Positions 7,202 through 16,463 of a DNA stretch of 51,491 nucleotides are shown here, one piece after another. Location of the stretch: contig JAZRQN010000013.1 in NCBI GenBank assembly GCA_045649855.1, positions 1-51,491 of the forward strand. Reading direction: 5' to 3'. A model generated the notes under the pieces. The model saw only the letters and a list, made by a program, of their open reading frames with translations, was not told the DNA's origin and did no database searches. Position 1 is the stretch's first letter; each line of letters begins with the position of its first letter. The stretch comes from URNF01 sp045649855 (GTDB lineage: Bacteria; Bacillota; Clostridia; Oscillospirales; Acutalibacteraceae). Made by a program: the position numbers and the translations under genes.

Positions 7202-9163
7202 GTGCCGGAGAAGTTTATTTTGCATAGTGAATATCAGCCGACGGGCGATCAGCCGCAAGCGATCGATAAGCTTGTCGAAGGCATCAACAGGGGAGACAAA
7301 GAGCAAACCTTGCTCGGTGTTACCGGTTCGGGCAAAACGTTCACGATGGCGAACGTGATTGCACAGGTGAACAAACCCACCCTCGTTCTCGCTCATAATA
7401 AGACCCTTGCCGCGCAGTTGTGCTCCGAATTCAAAGAGTTTTTCCCCGAAAACGCGGTGGAATATTTTGTTTCCTATTACGATTACTATCAACCCGAGGC
7501 ATATATCGCTACCACCGACACATATATCGAAAAAGATTCTGCCATCAATGAGAATATCGATAAATTGCGCCATTCAGCAACGTTGGCGCTTGCAGAGAGA
7601 CGAGATGTTATTGTGGTCGCGAGCGTATCCTGCATTTACAGTTTGGGTGCGCCTGAAGATTACCGCAATATGACCATTTCTCTGCGCCCCGGTATGCAAA
7701 AAGATCGAGATGAGTTGCTGGCGCAACTGGTCGAAATCCAGTACGAGCGTAACGACGTCAACTTCGTACGTAATAAATTCCGCGTGCGCGGCGACGTGGT
7801 GGAAATTTTTCCTGCAAGCGAAGACGATACCGCTATCCGCGTGGAGTTTTTCGGTGATGAGATCGAGCGTATCAGCGAGATTAATCCTTTGACCGGAGAG
7901 AGAAAAGCGGATCTGCACCATGCGTGGATCTATTCTGCGTCCCATTACATCGTGCCGCCCGAGAAAATGGCGGCGGCTGTGGAAGTGTTGGAAGCAGAAC
8001 TCGCCGAGCGTGTGGAATACTTCAAGCGTGAAGGCAAATTGCTGGAAGCGGAGCGCATCTTACAGCGCACCCGTTACGATATTGAGATGTTGCAAGAAAT
8101 CGGGATGTGCAAGGGGATTGAAAACTATTCCCGCGTACTGGCAGGGCGCGCGCCGGGGTCTACGCCGTACACGCTGCTTGACCATTTCCCTGAAGACTTC
8201 TTATTGATCGTGGACGAGTCGCACGTAACACTGCCGCAGGTGCGCGGTATGCACGGCGGTGATCATGCGCGAAAGACCTCGCTGATTGATTACGGTTTCC
8301 GTTTGCCGAGCGCTTACGATAACCGCCCTCTCAATTTTGATGAGTTTTACAGCCACGTACATCAAGCGGTGTTCGTTTCTGCGACGCCGGGTGATTTCGA
8401 AAAAGATAAGAGTGCACAGATCGTAGAGCAGATCATCCGTCCGACGGGTCTTACCGATCCTGAAGTAACGGTTAAGCCTGTAGAGGGACAGATCGATGAT
8501 CTGATGGAAGAAATTCGGTTGCGTACCGAACGCCAAGAACGTGTGTTGGTTACCACCCTCACCAAGAAGATGGCGGAAGATTTGACCCACTTCTTGGAAG
8601 AAAACGGCGTTAAAGTGCGGTATATGCATCACGATATCGACACTATGGAGCGCATGGAAATTATCCGCGATCTGCGCTTGGGTAAGTTTGACGTGTTGGT
8701 CGGCATTAACCTGCTGCGTGAAGGATTGGATATTCCGGAAGTATCTTTGGTGGCGATTTTGGATGCGGACAAAGAAGGTTTCTTGCGTTCCGAAACGTCG
8801 CTCGTACAGACGATCGGTCGTGCGGCGCGTAACGCCGGCGGTCAGGTCATTATGTATGCGGATGCGGTTACGCCATCGATGGAAAATGCTATTCGCGAAA
8901 CCAATCGCCGCAGAGAAATCCAGATGCAATACAACGCAGAGCACGGTATCACACCGCGTACCATTGTCAAAGAGGTGCGCGAACTCATTGATATTCGTAC
9001 TCATAAAGATACGCCCGATGATTTCAAAAATCTCAGCCGTGCCGAACGGACGCGTATGATTGAACAGTTGAAGAAAGAAATGAAAAACGCGGCCAAGTTG
9101 TTGGAATTCGAACACGCCGCATACCTGCGCGACCGCATTGCACAGTTGGAAAACGGCAAATAA
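7202..9163 (+). CDS. uvrB: UvrABC system protein B
   Basis: A 653-aa excision-repair helicase-like protein that receives damaged DNA from UvrA and recruits UvrC. The Walker A motif GVTGSGKT is at residues 39-46. The beta-hairpin segment YYDYYQPEAYI, which inserts between strands at lesions, is intact. The SF2 helicase motifs and the QTIGRAARN motif VI are present, and the protein ends with a UVR motif (LEFEHAAYLRDRI) for UvrC contact. Length is normal. The start is a GTG at 7202 after GAGGTGAG. It is followed 14 nt later by uvrA, the usual order. Confidence 0.98.
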   Translation: MPEKFILHSEYQPTGDQPQAIDKLVEGINRGDKEQTLLGVTGSGKTFTMANVIAQVNKPTLVLAHNKTLAAQLCSEFKEFFPENAVEYFVSYYDYYQPEAYIATTDTYIEKDSAINENIDKLRHSATLALAERRDVIVVASVSCIYSLGAPEDYRNMTISLRPGMQKDRDELLAQLVEIQYERNDVNFVRNKFRVRGDVVEIFPASEDDTAIRVEFFGDEIERISEINPLTGERKADLHHAWIYSASHYIVPPEKMAAAVEVLEAELAERVEYFKREGKLLEAERILQRTRYDIEMLQEIGMCKGIENYSRVLAGRAPGSTPYTLLDHFPEDFLLIVDESHVTLPQVRGMHGGDHARKTSLIDYGFRLPSAYDNRPLNFDEFYSHVHQAVFVSATPGDFEKDKSAQIVEQIIRPTGLTDPEVTVKPVEGQIDDLMEEIRLRTERQERVLVTTLTKKMAEDLTHFLEENGVKVRYMHHDIDTMERMEIIRDLRLGKFDVLVGINLLREGLDIPEVSLVAILDADKEGFLRSETSLVQTIGRAARNAGGQVIMYADAVTPSMENAIRETNRRREIQMQYNAEHGITPRTIVKEVRELIDIRTHKDTPDDFKNLSRAERTRMIEQLKKEMKNAAKLLEFEHAAYLRDRIAQLENGK

Positions 9164-9177
9164 AAGGAAGGTAAACA

Positions 9178-11997
9178 ATGGCAGAAACGGATATTCGCAT
9201 CAAAGGTGCCAGAGAACACAACTTAAAAAACATCAGTCTGCGTATTCCGCGTGACAAGTTGATTGTCTTTACAGGGCTTTCCGGTTCGGGTAAGTCCTCT
9301 TTGGCTTTCGATACGTTGTATGCCGAGGGCCAAAGACGATATATGGAGAGTCTGTCCTCCTATGCCAGACAGTTTTTGGGGATGATGGAAAAACCTGATG
9401 TGGATTCCATTGACGGATTATCGCCTGCTATCTCCATTGATCAGAAAACGACTTCGAAAAACCCGCGCTCGACTGTCGGTACCGTTACCGAGATTTACGA
9501 CTATCTGCGTCTGTTATACGCGCGCATCGGCGTGCCGCATTGTCCTGTTTGCGGCGAGGAAATCAGACAACAAACGTTGGATGAAATCGTGGATCGCATT
9601 CTGGAATTGCCCGAGGGAACTAAAATGCAGATTTTAGCGCCCATTGTTCGCGGTCGTAAAGGCGAATATGCTAAAGAATTTGAATCTGCCCGAAAATCCG
9701 GTTATGTCCGTGCGCGTGTAGACGGAGAAATGGTGGATTTGGCGGACGAGATCAAACTGGATAAGCAGAAAAAGCATACCATCGAAATCGTGGTTGATCG
9801 CCTGGTAGTGCGTGCGGATATTCGCGGTCGATTGGCGGACTCGGTGGAAACTGCCACCGAGTTGGCACACGGTCTGTTGACTGTGGATGTGATCGGTGGG
9901 GAAGAACTGAAATTTTCCCAAAACTACGCCTGTCCCGAACACGGCATCAGCATTGAGGAATTGACGCCGCGTATGTTCTCTTTTAACAATCCTTTCGGCG
10001 CTTGCCCCACCTGCACGGGCTTGGGTATGCAGTACCGCGTTGACCCTGAATTGGTGGTGCCCGATCGCACCCTTTCCATCAATGAGGGTGCTGTACACGG
10101 CGGTGGTTGGTCCGCAAAAGACGGTACCATTGCCGAAATGTATTTTAAAGGTCTTGCCGAGCATTACGGCTTTTCGTTGGATACGCCGTTTGGCGAACTG
10201 CCGCAGCACATCCAACAAATCGTTTTCTACGGAAATGATAGAGAACGATTCAAGGTCGTGCGATTCGGCGAATACGGACACGGCGAGTATATGGCGCAGT
10301 TTGAAGGCGTTGTGAACAATTTGGAACGCCGCTATACGCAAACGACCAGCGAATGGTCCAAGCGTGAACTGGAACAGTATATGCGCGAAGTGCCCTGTCC
10401 TGATTGCCGTGGACAGCGCCTGAAAGCCGAAAGTTTAGCAGTAACAGTCGGCGGTCTTAATATCGTGCAACTCACGGATTTGTCGGTGAGCGAAGCACTG
10501 GAGTTTATAGAAAATCTGCAACTTTCCAACCGTGAGCAGTTGATTGCGGGTAGGGTGCTCAAAGAGGTCAAAGAGCGCCTCGGATTTTTGCAGAGTGTTG
10601 GTTTGGAATATTTGACCTTGTCGCGTCGCGCGGGCACTCTGTCGGGCGGTGAGAGTCAGCGCATTCTTTTGGCGACCCAGATCGGTTCGTATCTGATGGG
10701 CGTTCTGTATATCTTGGATGAACCCAGCATTGGTCTGCATCAGCGTGATAACGATAAACTGTTGGATACGTTGTGCCGTTTGCGCGATCTTGGCAATACA
10801 CTCATTGTGGTTGAACACGATGAGGACACCATGCGTGCCGCCGACTGGATCGTCGATATCGGTCCCGGCGCAGGTGTGCACGGTGGAGAGGTGGTATACA
10901 GTGGTCCTGCGGCGGATGTCGTGAATTGTGAAGCATCCGTAACGGGACAGTATCTGAGCGGTAAAAAACGAATTCTCGTTCCCGAAAAACGTCGGTCGGG
11001 TAACGGACAGTTGATCACGGTGCACGGCGCTGCGGAAAACAATTTGCAAAACGTAACCGTTTCGTTCAAGCAAGGTGCTTTTAACGTGGTTACGGGTGTT
11101 TCCGGTTCGGGTAAATCCTCGCTGGTCAACGAGATTTTGTATAAACATTTGGCGGCGGAACTCAACCGCGCATCCACCCGTCCCGGAAAATTTGATCGCA
11201 TAGAGGGATTAGAACACCTGGATAAGGTGATCAATATCGACCAAGCGCCTATCGGGCGTACGCCGCGATCCAATCCTGCGACCTACACAGGCGTGTTCAA
11301 TGATATTCGCGATTTGTTTGCCACCACGGCCGACGCGAAAATGCGTGGTTATGCACCGGGACGTTTCTCTTTTAACGTGAAGGGCGGCCGCTGTGAAGCG
11401 TGTCAGGGCGATGGCATCCTGAAGATCGAAATGCATTTCTTGCCTGACGTGTACGTGCCGTGTGAAGTATGTAAAGGAAAACGGTACAACCGTGAAACGT
11501 TGGAAGTGCTGTACAAGGGTAAAAACATCAGCGATGTGCTGAATATGACGGTCGAAGAAGGCGTGGAATTCTTCGCCAATCAACCGCGCATTGCACGAAA
11601 ACTGAAAACGTTGCAAGACGTGGGGCTTGGCTATATTCAGATTGGTCAGCCTGCCACCACGTTGTCGGGCGGCGAAGCCCAGCGCGTGAAATTGGCAACC
11701 GAACTTTCAAAACGTTCCACCGGCAAAACGGTGTATATTCTGGATGAACCTACCACGGGGCTGCACACTGCTGATGTGCATCAGTTGCTTGGCGTTTTGC
11801 AGAAGTTGGTGGATGGCGGTAACACGGTGATTGTCATTGAACACAATCTGGATGTTATCAAATCGGCGGATTACGTTGTTGATCTCGGCCCTGAAGGCGG
11901 TAACCGCGGCGGCACTGTGTTGGTAACGGGAACGCCCGAAGAGGTGGCGGCTTGTCCTGCATCTTACACGGGCGCGTATCTGAAAAAGGTGCTTTAA
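9178..11997 (+). CDS. uvrA: UvrABC system protein A
   Basis: A 939-aa damage-recognition ATPase of nucleotide excision repair with two ABC modules. Walker A motifs are GLSGSGKSS near the N-terminus and GVSGSGKSS in the second half. ABC signatures LSGGESQR and LSGGEAQR each precede an ILDEPS/ILDEPT Walker B. Zinc-binding CxxC pairs are visible (CPVCGEEI near residue 121, CPTCTG near 280, and CEACQGDG paired with CEVCKG). Full length and intact. It starts with ATG after AAGGAAGG, 14 nt behind uvrB. No convincing terminator follows before 12082. Confidence 0.98.
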   Translation: MAETDIRIKGAREHNLKNISLRIPRDKLIVFTGLSGSGKSSLAFDTLYAEGQRRYMESLSSYARQFLGMMEKPDVDSIDGLSPAISIDQKTTSKNPRSTVGTVTEIYDYLRLLYARIGVPHCPVCGEEIRQQTLDEIVDRILELPEGTKMQILAPIVRGRKGEYAKEFESARKSGYVRARVDGEMVDLADEIKLDKQKKHTIEIVVDRLVVRADIRGRLADSVETATELAHGLLTVDVIGGEELKFSQNYACPEHGISIEELTPRMFSFNNPFGACPTCTGLGMQYRVDPELVVPDRTLSINEGAVHGGGWSAKDGTIAEMYFKGLAEHYGFSLDTPFGELPQHIQQIVFYGNDRERFKVVRFGEYGHGEYMAQFEGVVNNLERRYTQTTSEWSKRELEQYMREVPCPDCRGQRLKAESLAVTVGGLNIVQLTDLSVSEALEFIENLQLSNREQLIAGRVLKEVKERLGFLQSVGLEYLTLSRRAGTLSGGESQRILLATQIGSYLMGVLYILDEPSIGLHQRDNDKLLDTLCRLRDLGNTLIVVEHDEDTMRAADWIVDIGPGAGVHGGEVVYSGPAADVVNCEASVTGQYLSGKKRILVPEKRRSGNGQLITVHGAAENNLQNVTVSFKQGAFNVVTGVSGSGKSSLVNEILYKHLAAELNRASTRPGKFDRIEGLEHLDKVINIDQAPIGRTPRSNPATYTGVFNDIRDLFATTADAKMRGYAPGRFSFNVKGGRCEACQGDGILKIEMHFLPDVYVPCEVCKGKRYNRETLEVLYKGKNISDVLNMTVEEGVEFFANQPRIARKLKTLQDVGLGYIQIGQPATTLSGGEAQRVKLATELSKRSTGKTVYILDEPTTGLHTADVHQLLGVLQKLVDGGNTVIVIEHNLDVIKSADYVVDLGPEGGNRGGTVLVTGTPEEVAACPASYTGAYLKKVL

Positions 11998-12081
11998 CTA
12001 TATTATTTACAATTCAGTCATACACTCGGTGTCAAAAACCAGTATGATAGAAGTAACGTGTACACAGAAAGGCGGTAGAGT

Positions 12082-13014
12082 ATGACCGGTTATGTGCGGC
12101 TGTATAAGCCGGAACTGAAAATGCGGGAATATGAACACTATCGCGGTGTATATTGCAGTCTTTGTAAACAGCTCGGTAAACGGTACGGGTTTACGTTGCG
12201 AATGGCACTTAGTTACGATATGACCTTTTTTGCTGTGCTGGCAATGGCGTTACAATCGTCTTGTGTTGGGTTCCGCAATGGGCGTTGCTCGTATAATCCG
12301 CTGAAAAAATGCTTGCAATGCGAACAAAGTGATGCGTTGGAGGTAGCCGCAGATATCACTGCACTGCTGTTTTATTATCGTTGTCTGGATCATTTGGCGG
12401 ATGAGGGTTTTTGGAAACGGTTGGCGGTACGGTGTATATTGCCGCGTGCTAAACACTATCACAAAAAAGCCAAGATGCGTTTGCCGCAGGTGGATGTCTG
12501 GTTCTGTGAAATGATGCAGCAACAACAGCGGCTGGAACAAGCCAAAACCGCTTCTATTGATGCGGCGGCAGAACCGTTTGCATTGCTGTTGCAAGCGTTA
12601 TGTATGACGTTGTCGGATGACGATAAACAAAAACAGGTGCTGTCGCGCTTTGGGTATTGTCTGGGTCGGTATGTCTATTTGGCAGATGCCGCCGCCGATA
12701 TGGTGCAAGACGGCAAGCGTGGCAGATACAACCCCTTTATCCACAACAAGCGTCTGAATGTGTGCGACAAGGACGCGGTGGAACAATGCCAACAATATGC
12801 CGCGGACGTTTTGCGGCATTGTCAGGCTGAGTGTATTGCGGCGTATAATTTGTTAGAAATCCACCGTTTTGACGGTGTTTTGCGAAACACCTTACAAGAG
12901 GGTATGACGGATGTGCTTGCACATCTATTTGAATGCAAAAACGCAGTGAATACTGTACGTATTCACGAGTATTTTAACGATGTCTCGGCGGAAAATCCGT
13001 ATCACAAAATCTGA
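12082..13014 (+). CDS. DUF5685-like cysteine-containing protein
   Basis: A 310-aa soluble protein of unknown function. Its start (MTGYVRLYKPELKMREYEHYRGVYCSL cut to the key parts: GYV, YKPEL, RGVYCSLC) resembles the DUF5685 family of Clostridia, recalled from its opening pattern rather than by search. Cysteines cluster early (CSLC near residue 30; C-x6-C-x2-C in the CSYNPLKKCLQC stretch), suggesting a metal site, and the rest looks mainly helical. The start follows AGAAAGGCGG. The next gene encodes a DnaJ-domain protein also rich in cysteine, 40 nt downstream, a pairing I believe recurs in this class. Function is unassigned. Confidence 0.7.
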   Translation: MTGYVRLYKPELKMREYEHYRGVYCSLCKQLGKRYGFTLRMALSYDMTFFAVLAMALQSSCVGFRNGRCSYNPLKKCLQCEQSDALEVAADITALLFYYRCLDHLADEGFWKRLAVRCILPRAKHYHKKAKMRLPQVDVWFCEMMQQQQRLEQAKTASIDAAAEPFALLLQALCMTLSDDDKQKQVLSRFGYCLGRYVYLADAAADMVQDGKRGRYNPFIHNKRLNVCDKDAVEQCQQYAADVLRHCQAECIAAYNLLEIHRFDGVLRNTLQEGMTDVLAHLFECKNAVNTVRIHEYFNDVSAENPYHKI

Positions 13015-13054
13015 TTCGGGTTTGAATGCTTTGGCTAAGGAAAGAGGAAAAAGA

Positions 13055-13654
13055 ATGAGTATGCGTGATCCGTATGAAGTTTTAGGTGTTTCTCCGCAAG
13101 CGACCGATGCGGAAGTGAAGTCTGCATATCGCGAACTGGCGAGAAAGTATCACCCCGATAACTATACCGATAATCCTTTGTCCGATCTGGCACAAGAAAA
13201 AATGCAGGAGATCAACGAAGCGTACGACACCATCGTGCGTATGCGTCAAGGAAACGGCGGCTCGAACAGCGGGGCAGGGTATAGCGGTTCTTCCCACTAT
13301 CACGATATCCGCAATCTGATCCGTGCTAACCGTATTCTGGATGCGGAGGTTTTGTTGGACGGTGTGCCGTCTTCCTCCAGAGATGCGGAATGGTACTTCC
13401 TCAAAGGCAGTGTTTTGTACAAAAAGGGTTGGTTGGAAGATGCGATGTCCAATTATGCAACTGCATGCCGTTTGGACCCCACCAATTCCGAATACCGTGC
13501 TGCGTATAACCATATGCAAATGAACCGTCGCACCGGTGGCTATAACACCTCCGGTCAGACCGGTGAATGCAGTGGCTGTGATATGTGCCAGGGACTGATT
13601 TGCCTGGATTGTTGCTGTGAATGTATGGGTGGCGACCTTATCCGTTGTTGCTGA
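13055..13654 (+). CDS. DnaJ-domain protein with TPR-like region and Cys-rich tail
   Basis: A 199-aa protein. Residues about 5-65 form a J domain with the HPD motif (KYHPDN) that stimulates Hsp70 ATPase. A Gly/Ser-rich linker follows, then a TPR-like helical repeat (about 90-150, WYFLKGSVLYKKGWLEDA), and a striking tail with about ten cysteines in the last 28 residues ending GGDLIRCC. The CxxC spacing suggests metal binding; neighbouring cysteines could also be lipidated, which is speculation. No zinc-finger or C-terminal domain of classical DnaJ is present. The ATG at 13055 follows GAGGAAAAAG and excludes an upstream in-frame ATG at 12980 that would overlap the previous gene. Confidence 0.85.
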   Translation: MSMRDPYEVLGVSPQATDAEVKSAYRELARKYHPDNYTDNPLSDLAQEKMQEINEAYDTIVRMRQGNGGSNSGAGYSGSSHYHDIRNLIRANRILDAEVLLDGVPSSSRDAEWYFLKGSVLYKKGWLEDAMSNYATACRLDPTNSEYRAAYNHMQMNRRTGGYNTSGQTGECSGCDMCQGLICLDCCCECMGGDLIRCC

Positions 13655-13659
13655 TATGT

Positions 13660-13688
13660 AAAAAACCTGTGATTTTCGCAGGTTTTTT
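13660..13688 (+). terminator. Rho-independent terminator after the DnaJ-like gene
   Basis: A 10-bp stem (13660-13669 with 13679-13688) ending in a T6 run, 9-nt loop, just after the stop codon. It closes the DUF5685-DnaJ pair. Confidence 0.85.
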
Positions 13689-13712
13689 AGCATTTCTAGG
13701 AGGAGAAACGAT

Positions 13713-14249
13713 ATGAAACTCAGCGGAAAAATAGCGTTCGCAGGAGTGATTTGTTGTCTGTCGGTGGTGTGTATGTTGCTCACCATTGTGCCGACAATGG
13801 AAATCGGTCTGCCGGCGTTGGCAGGATGTTTTTTGGTGTTGCCCACTATTGAACTTGGCAAACGCTATGGTTTTTTGTGCTATGGTGCAACTGCTTTTTT
13901 AGCGTTGCTGTTAGCGCCGTCCGTGGAAGCAAAAGTGCTGTTTGTTTTGTTCTTTGGTTACTATCCGGTTTTAAAAGCGTGGATCGAAAGTTTGCGATCT
14001 GCCGTTTTGCAGTGGGGTGCGAAGTTGCTGTTGTTTAACGCAACCATTTGTGCCTCCTATTGGTTGTTGATAAAAGTGCTTGCGGCTGTTCCACTCGATG
14101 ATGTTACTGTTTTCGGTGTGTATTTGCCCGTTGTTTTGTTATTGCTTGGAAATGTTGTGTTTGTGGTGTATGATATAGCACTGACGCGTGTCATCTCCAT
14201 GTACCTGCGTTTGGGGCAAGCGCGCTTGCGAAAAATGTTCCGTTTTTAA
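13713..14249 (+). CDS. Small integral membrane protein of unknown function
   Basis: A 178-aa protein that is almost entirely hydrophobic, with about five predicted membrane segments and basic ends (MKLSGK; RLRKMFRF), consistent with both termini near the cytoplasm. No family motif is recognised. The compact, Gly/Ala/Val-rich helices and the FFGYYPVLKAW segment recall small membrane substrate-binding components such as ECF S subunits, but nothing is specific. AGGAGGAG precedes the ATG at ideal spacing. It lies between a terminator and the next promoter, so it is probably transcribed alone or by read-through. Confidence 0.7.
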   Translation: MKLSGKIAFAGVICCLSVVCMLLTIVPTMEIGLPALAGCFLVLPTIELGKRYGFLCYGATAFLALLLAPSVEAKVLFVLFFGYYPVLKAWIESLRSAVLQWGAKLLLFNATICASYWLLIKVLAAVPLDDVTVFGVYLPVVLLLLGNVVFVVYDIALTRVISMYLRLGQARLRKMFRF

Positions 14250-14272
14250 TTTTGCAAGTTTTGCTAATTCAC

Positions 14273-14301
14273 TTGCATTTCTGATGTTAATACGCTATAA
14301 T
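14273..14301 (+). promoter_or_regulatory. Promoter of the rpiR-baiN-cmk-plsC-ispH operon
   Basis: TTGCAT (14273-14278), 17-nt spacer, TATAAT (14296-14301). It places transcription just before 14313, so the ATG at 14346 is the likelier start of the next gene. Confidence 0.75.
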
Positions 14302-14345
14302 TCTGGTATTATATGAATTTTACGAAATGGAGGTCTGTTCGCGCC

Positions 14346-15221
14346 ATGGATAACAATTTGATTGCTTTGATGAACGAACAGGCAAAGCATTTTTCCAAAG
14401 GACAAAAGAAAATCGCGCAGTTTATTACCGATCACTACGACGAAGCGGCGTTTATGACCGCTTTAAAGTTGGGAAATGCGGTTGGAGTCAGTGAATCTAC
14501 CGTTGTACGCTTTGCGGCGGAATTGGGGTTTGCCGGATATCCGCAACTGCAAAAAGCGATGCAAGGGCTGATTCGGAGTCGACTGACAACGTTGCAACGC
14601 ATTGAGGTCAGTCGTAATCGTCTGCGCGACGACGAAGTGTTAGATGACGTGATGTCGTACGATATGCGCAACATCCGTGAGACGTTGGAAGAAATGCCGC
14701 GTGATGTTTTTTACGATGCAGTGGATACCATCACCAAGGCGCGGCGCGTATATATTTTCGGTGCAGGCAGTTGTCGTGCGATTGCATCGTTTGTAGCTTA
14801 TTATCTCAAATTGTTCTTGCCGAACGTACAGTTGATCACAGTGAGCAGTCAGTCAGAGATATTTGAGGAAATGATTAGTATTTCGGATGAAGATGCGATT
14901 ATCGGAATCAGTTTTCCGCGTTATTCCAGTCGCGCGGTGCGCACGTTGCATTATGCGGCTTCCAAACAAGCAAATGTCATCGCTGTTACGGATTCTCCGG
15001 CGTCGCCGATTGCAAAATTCGCCTCTCATTTATTGTTGGCGCACAGCGATATGGCTTCTGTGGTGGACTCTTTGGCAGCGCCGCTCAGCTTGATGAATGC
15101 GCTGATTGTTGCGGTGTCGTTGAAACAGCTGGATAGCCGCCGTCAGGTTCTGACCGAGTTGGAAGAGTTGTGGAACAGTTATGAGGTCTATCAACCGACC
15201 GACGAGGCAGGGAAGGAATAA
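14346..15221 (+). CDS. MurR/RpiR-family transcriptional regulator
   Basis: A 291-aa protein with an N-terminal HTH_6 domain (residues about 1-75; S-E-S-T-V-V-R-F-A recognition-helix pattern) and a C-terminal SIS sugar-isomerase-like domain (about 110-260; IFGAGSCRAIASF and the IGISFPRYSS loop) that normally binds phosphosugars. The family controls sugar or amino-sugar catabolism, often next to its target. Here it leads a tight operon of housekeeping genes instead, with no sugar enzyme beside it, so its ligand and targets are unknown. It may autoregulate the promoter at 14273-14301. GGAGGT lies 11 nt before the ATG. Confidence 0.88.
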   Translation: MDNNLIALMNEQAKHFSKGQKKIAQFITDHYDEAAFMTALKLGNAVGVSESTVVRFAAELGFAGYPQLQKAMQGLIRSRLTTLQRIEVSRNRLRDDEVLDDVMSYDMRNIRETLEEMPRDVFYDAVDTITKARRVYIFGAGSCRAIASFVAYYLKLFLPNVQLITVSSQSEIFEEMISISDEDAIIGISFPRYSSRAVRTLHYAASKQANVIAVTDSPASPIAKFASHLLLAHSDMASVVDSLAAPLSLMNALIVAVSLKQLDSRRQVLTELEELWNSYEVYQPTDEAGKE

Positions 15222-15225
15222 GCGT

Positions 15226-16449
15226 ATGCGTGTTTTGGTAGTCGGCGGCGGCGCTGCCGGTTTAATAGCCGCAGGCGAAGCGGCGGCACGTGGATATGAT
15301 GTGTTGGTTATTGAGCGCAATCCGCGCCCTGCCCGCAAGGTGATGATTACGGGAAAAGGACGTTGCAATCTGACCAACAACTGCACGTTGGATGAGTTGA
15401 TTGCCAACGTGCCCACCAATCCACGTTTTTTGTACAGCGCTTTTTCTGCTTTTACACCTCAAGATATGATGGCGCTGATTGAAGAGATGGGTGTGCCTCT
15501 CAAGACCGAACGCGGAAACCGCGTATTCCCGGTGTCGGATAGAGCAGTGGATATCGTGGATGCGCTTGTCCGCTATGCTAAGAAGAACGGTTGCAAATTT
15601 ATGCAAGGTACCGTTAAACATATCACGGTTTCGGACGGCGTTTGCACAGGTGTTGTTTTAGAAGATGGTACTGCTTTGGATGCGTACGCTGTTATTGTTG
15701 CAACGGGAGGCTGCTCTTATCCGCAGACGGGTTCTGACGGAAGCGGTTACGCGTTGGCGCAAGAGGTCGGACATACTATCGTGCAACCCAAGCCGTCTTT
15801 GGTGCCGCTGGAATCGAGTGATACGTATTGCGGCGAGATGCAAGGGCTATCACCTCGTAATTGTGCGTTGACGGTGGAAGATACCGCGAAAAATAAAGTG
15901 GTATTTTCTGATTTTGGTGAGATGTTGTTTACGCATTTCGGCATATCCGGTCCGATGGTACTCAGTGCCAGCGCACATCTGCGTAATATGCAAGCAGGAA
16001 GATATGTGGCGTATCTGGATTGGAAACCTGCTTTGAACTTTGAACAGTTGGATGCGCGTTTGTTGCGCGATTTGAGTGAATATCGTAACCACGATTTCTC
16101 CAATGCGCTTTGCAAACTGTTGCCGCAAAAAGCTGTTCCCGTGTTTTTGAAGTTGTCAGGAATAGAGGGCAGCCGAAAATGTCATTCCATCACAAGAGAG
16201 GAACGACAGCGTTTTGGCGAATTGCTCAAACGATTCCCGATTCATATTAAAGGCTTCCGTCCCATTTCAGAAGCGATCATAACCTCGGGCGGCGTTTCGG
16301 TAAAAGAAATCGTATCTTCTACCATGCAATCGAAATTGGCAGAAGGGTTGTATTTTGCCGGTGAAGTGTTGGATGTAGATGCCTATACCGGTGGTTTTAA
16401 TTTACAAATTGCTTTTTCAACCGGCTATATTGCCGGTAATCACGTTTAA
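15226..16449 (+). CDS. HI0933/BaiN-like FAD-dependent oxidoreductase
   Basis: A 407-aa flavoprotein of the HI0933/BaiN family. A Rossmann dinucleotide site is at the start (VVGGGAAGLIAAGEAAARG), a second FAD-contact block in the KGRCNLTN region near residue 45, and a C-terminal block (AGEVLDVDAYTGGFNLQ) near residue 380 that closes the FAD site. BaiN reduces bile-acid intermediates in Clostridium, but most family members have unknown substrates, so no bile-acid role is claimed. The start follows AGGGAAGGAA, 4 nt after the regulator gene's stop. It stands just before cmk, an arrangement I have seen in other Clostridia. Confidence 0.87.
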   Translation: MRVLVVGGGAAGLIAAGEAAARGYDVLVIERNPRPARKVMITGKGRCNLTNNCTLDELIANVPTNPRFLYSAFSAFTPQDMMALIEEMGVPLKTERGNRVFPVSDRAVDIVDALVRYAKKNGCKFMQGTVKHITVSDGVCTGVVLEDGTALDAYAVIVATGGCSYPQTGSDGSGYALAQEVGHTIVQPKPSLVPLESSDTYCGEMQGLSPRNCALTVEDTAKNKVVFSDFGEMLFTHFGISGPMVLSASAHLRNMQAGRYVAYLDWKPALNFEQLDARLLRDLSEYRNHDFSNALCKLLPQKAVPVFLKLSGIEGSRKCHSITREERQRFGELLKRFPIHIKGFRPISEAIITSGGVSVKEIVSSTMQSKLAEGLYFAGEVLDVDAYTGGFNLQIAFSTGYIAGNHV

Positions 16450-16463
16450 AAAGGAGAATACTT

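Noticed and set aside
7100..7205. SOS (LexA) operator for uvrBA
   Set aside because: No CGAAC-N4-GTTCG-like palindrome is visible near the promoter.
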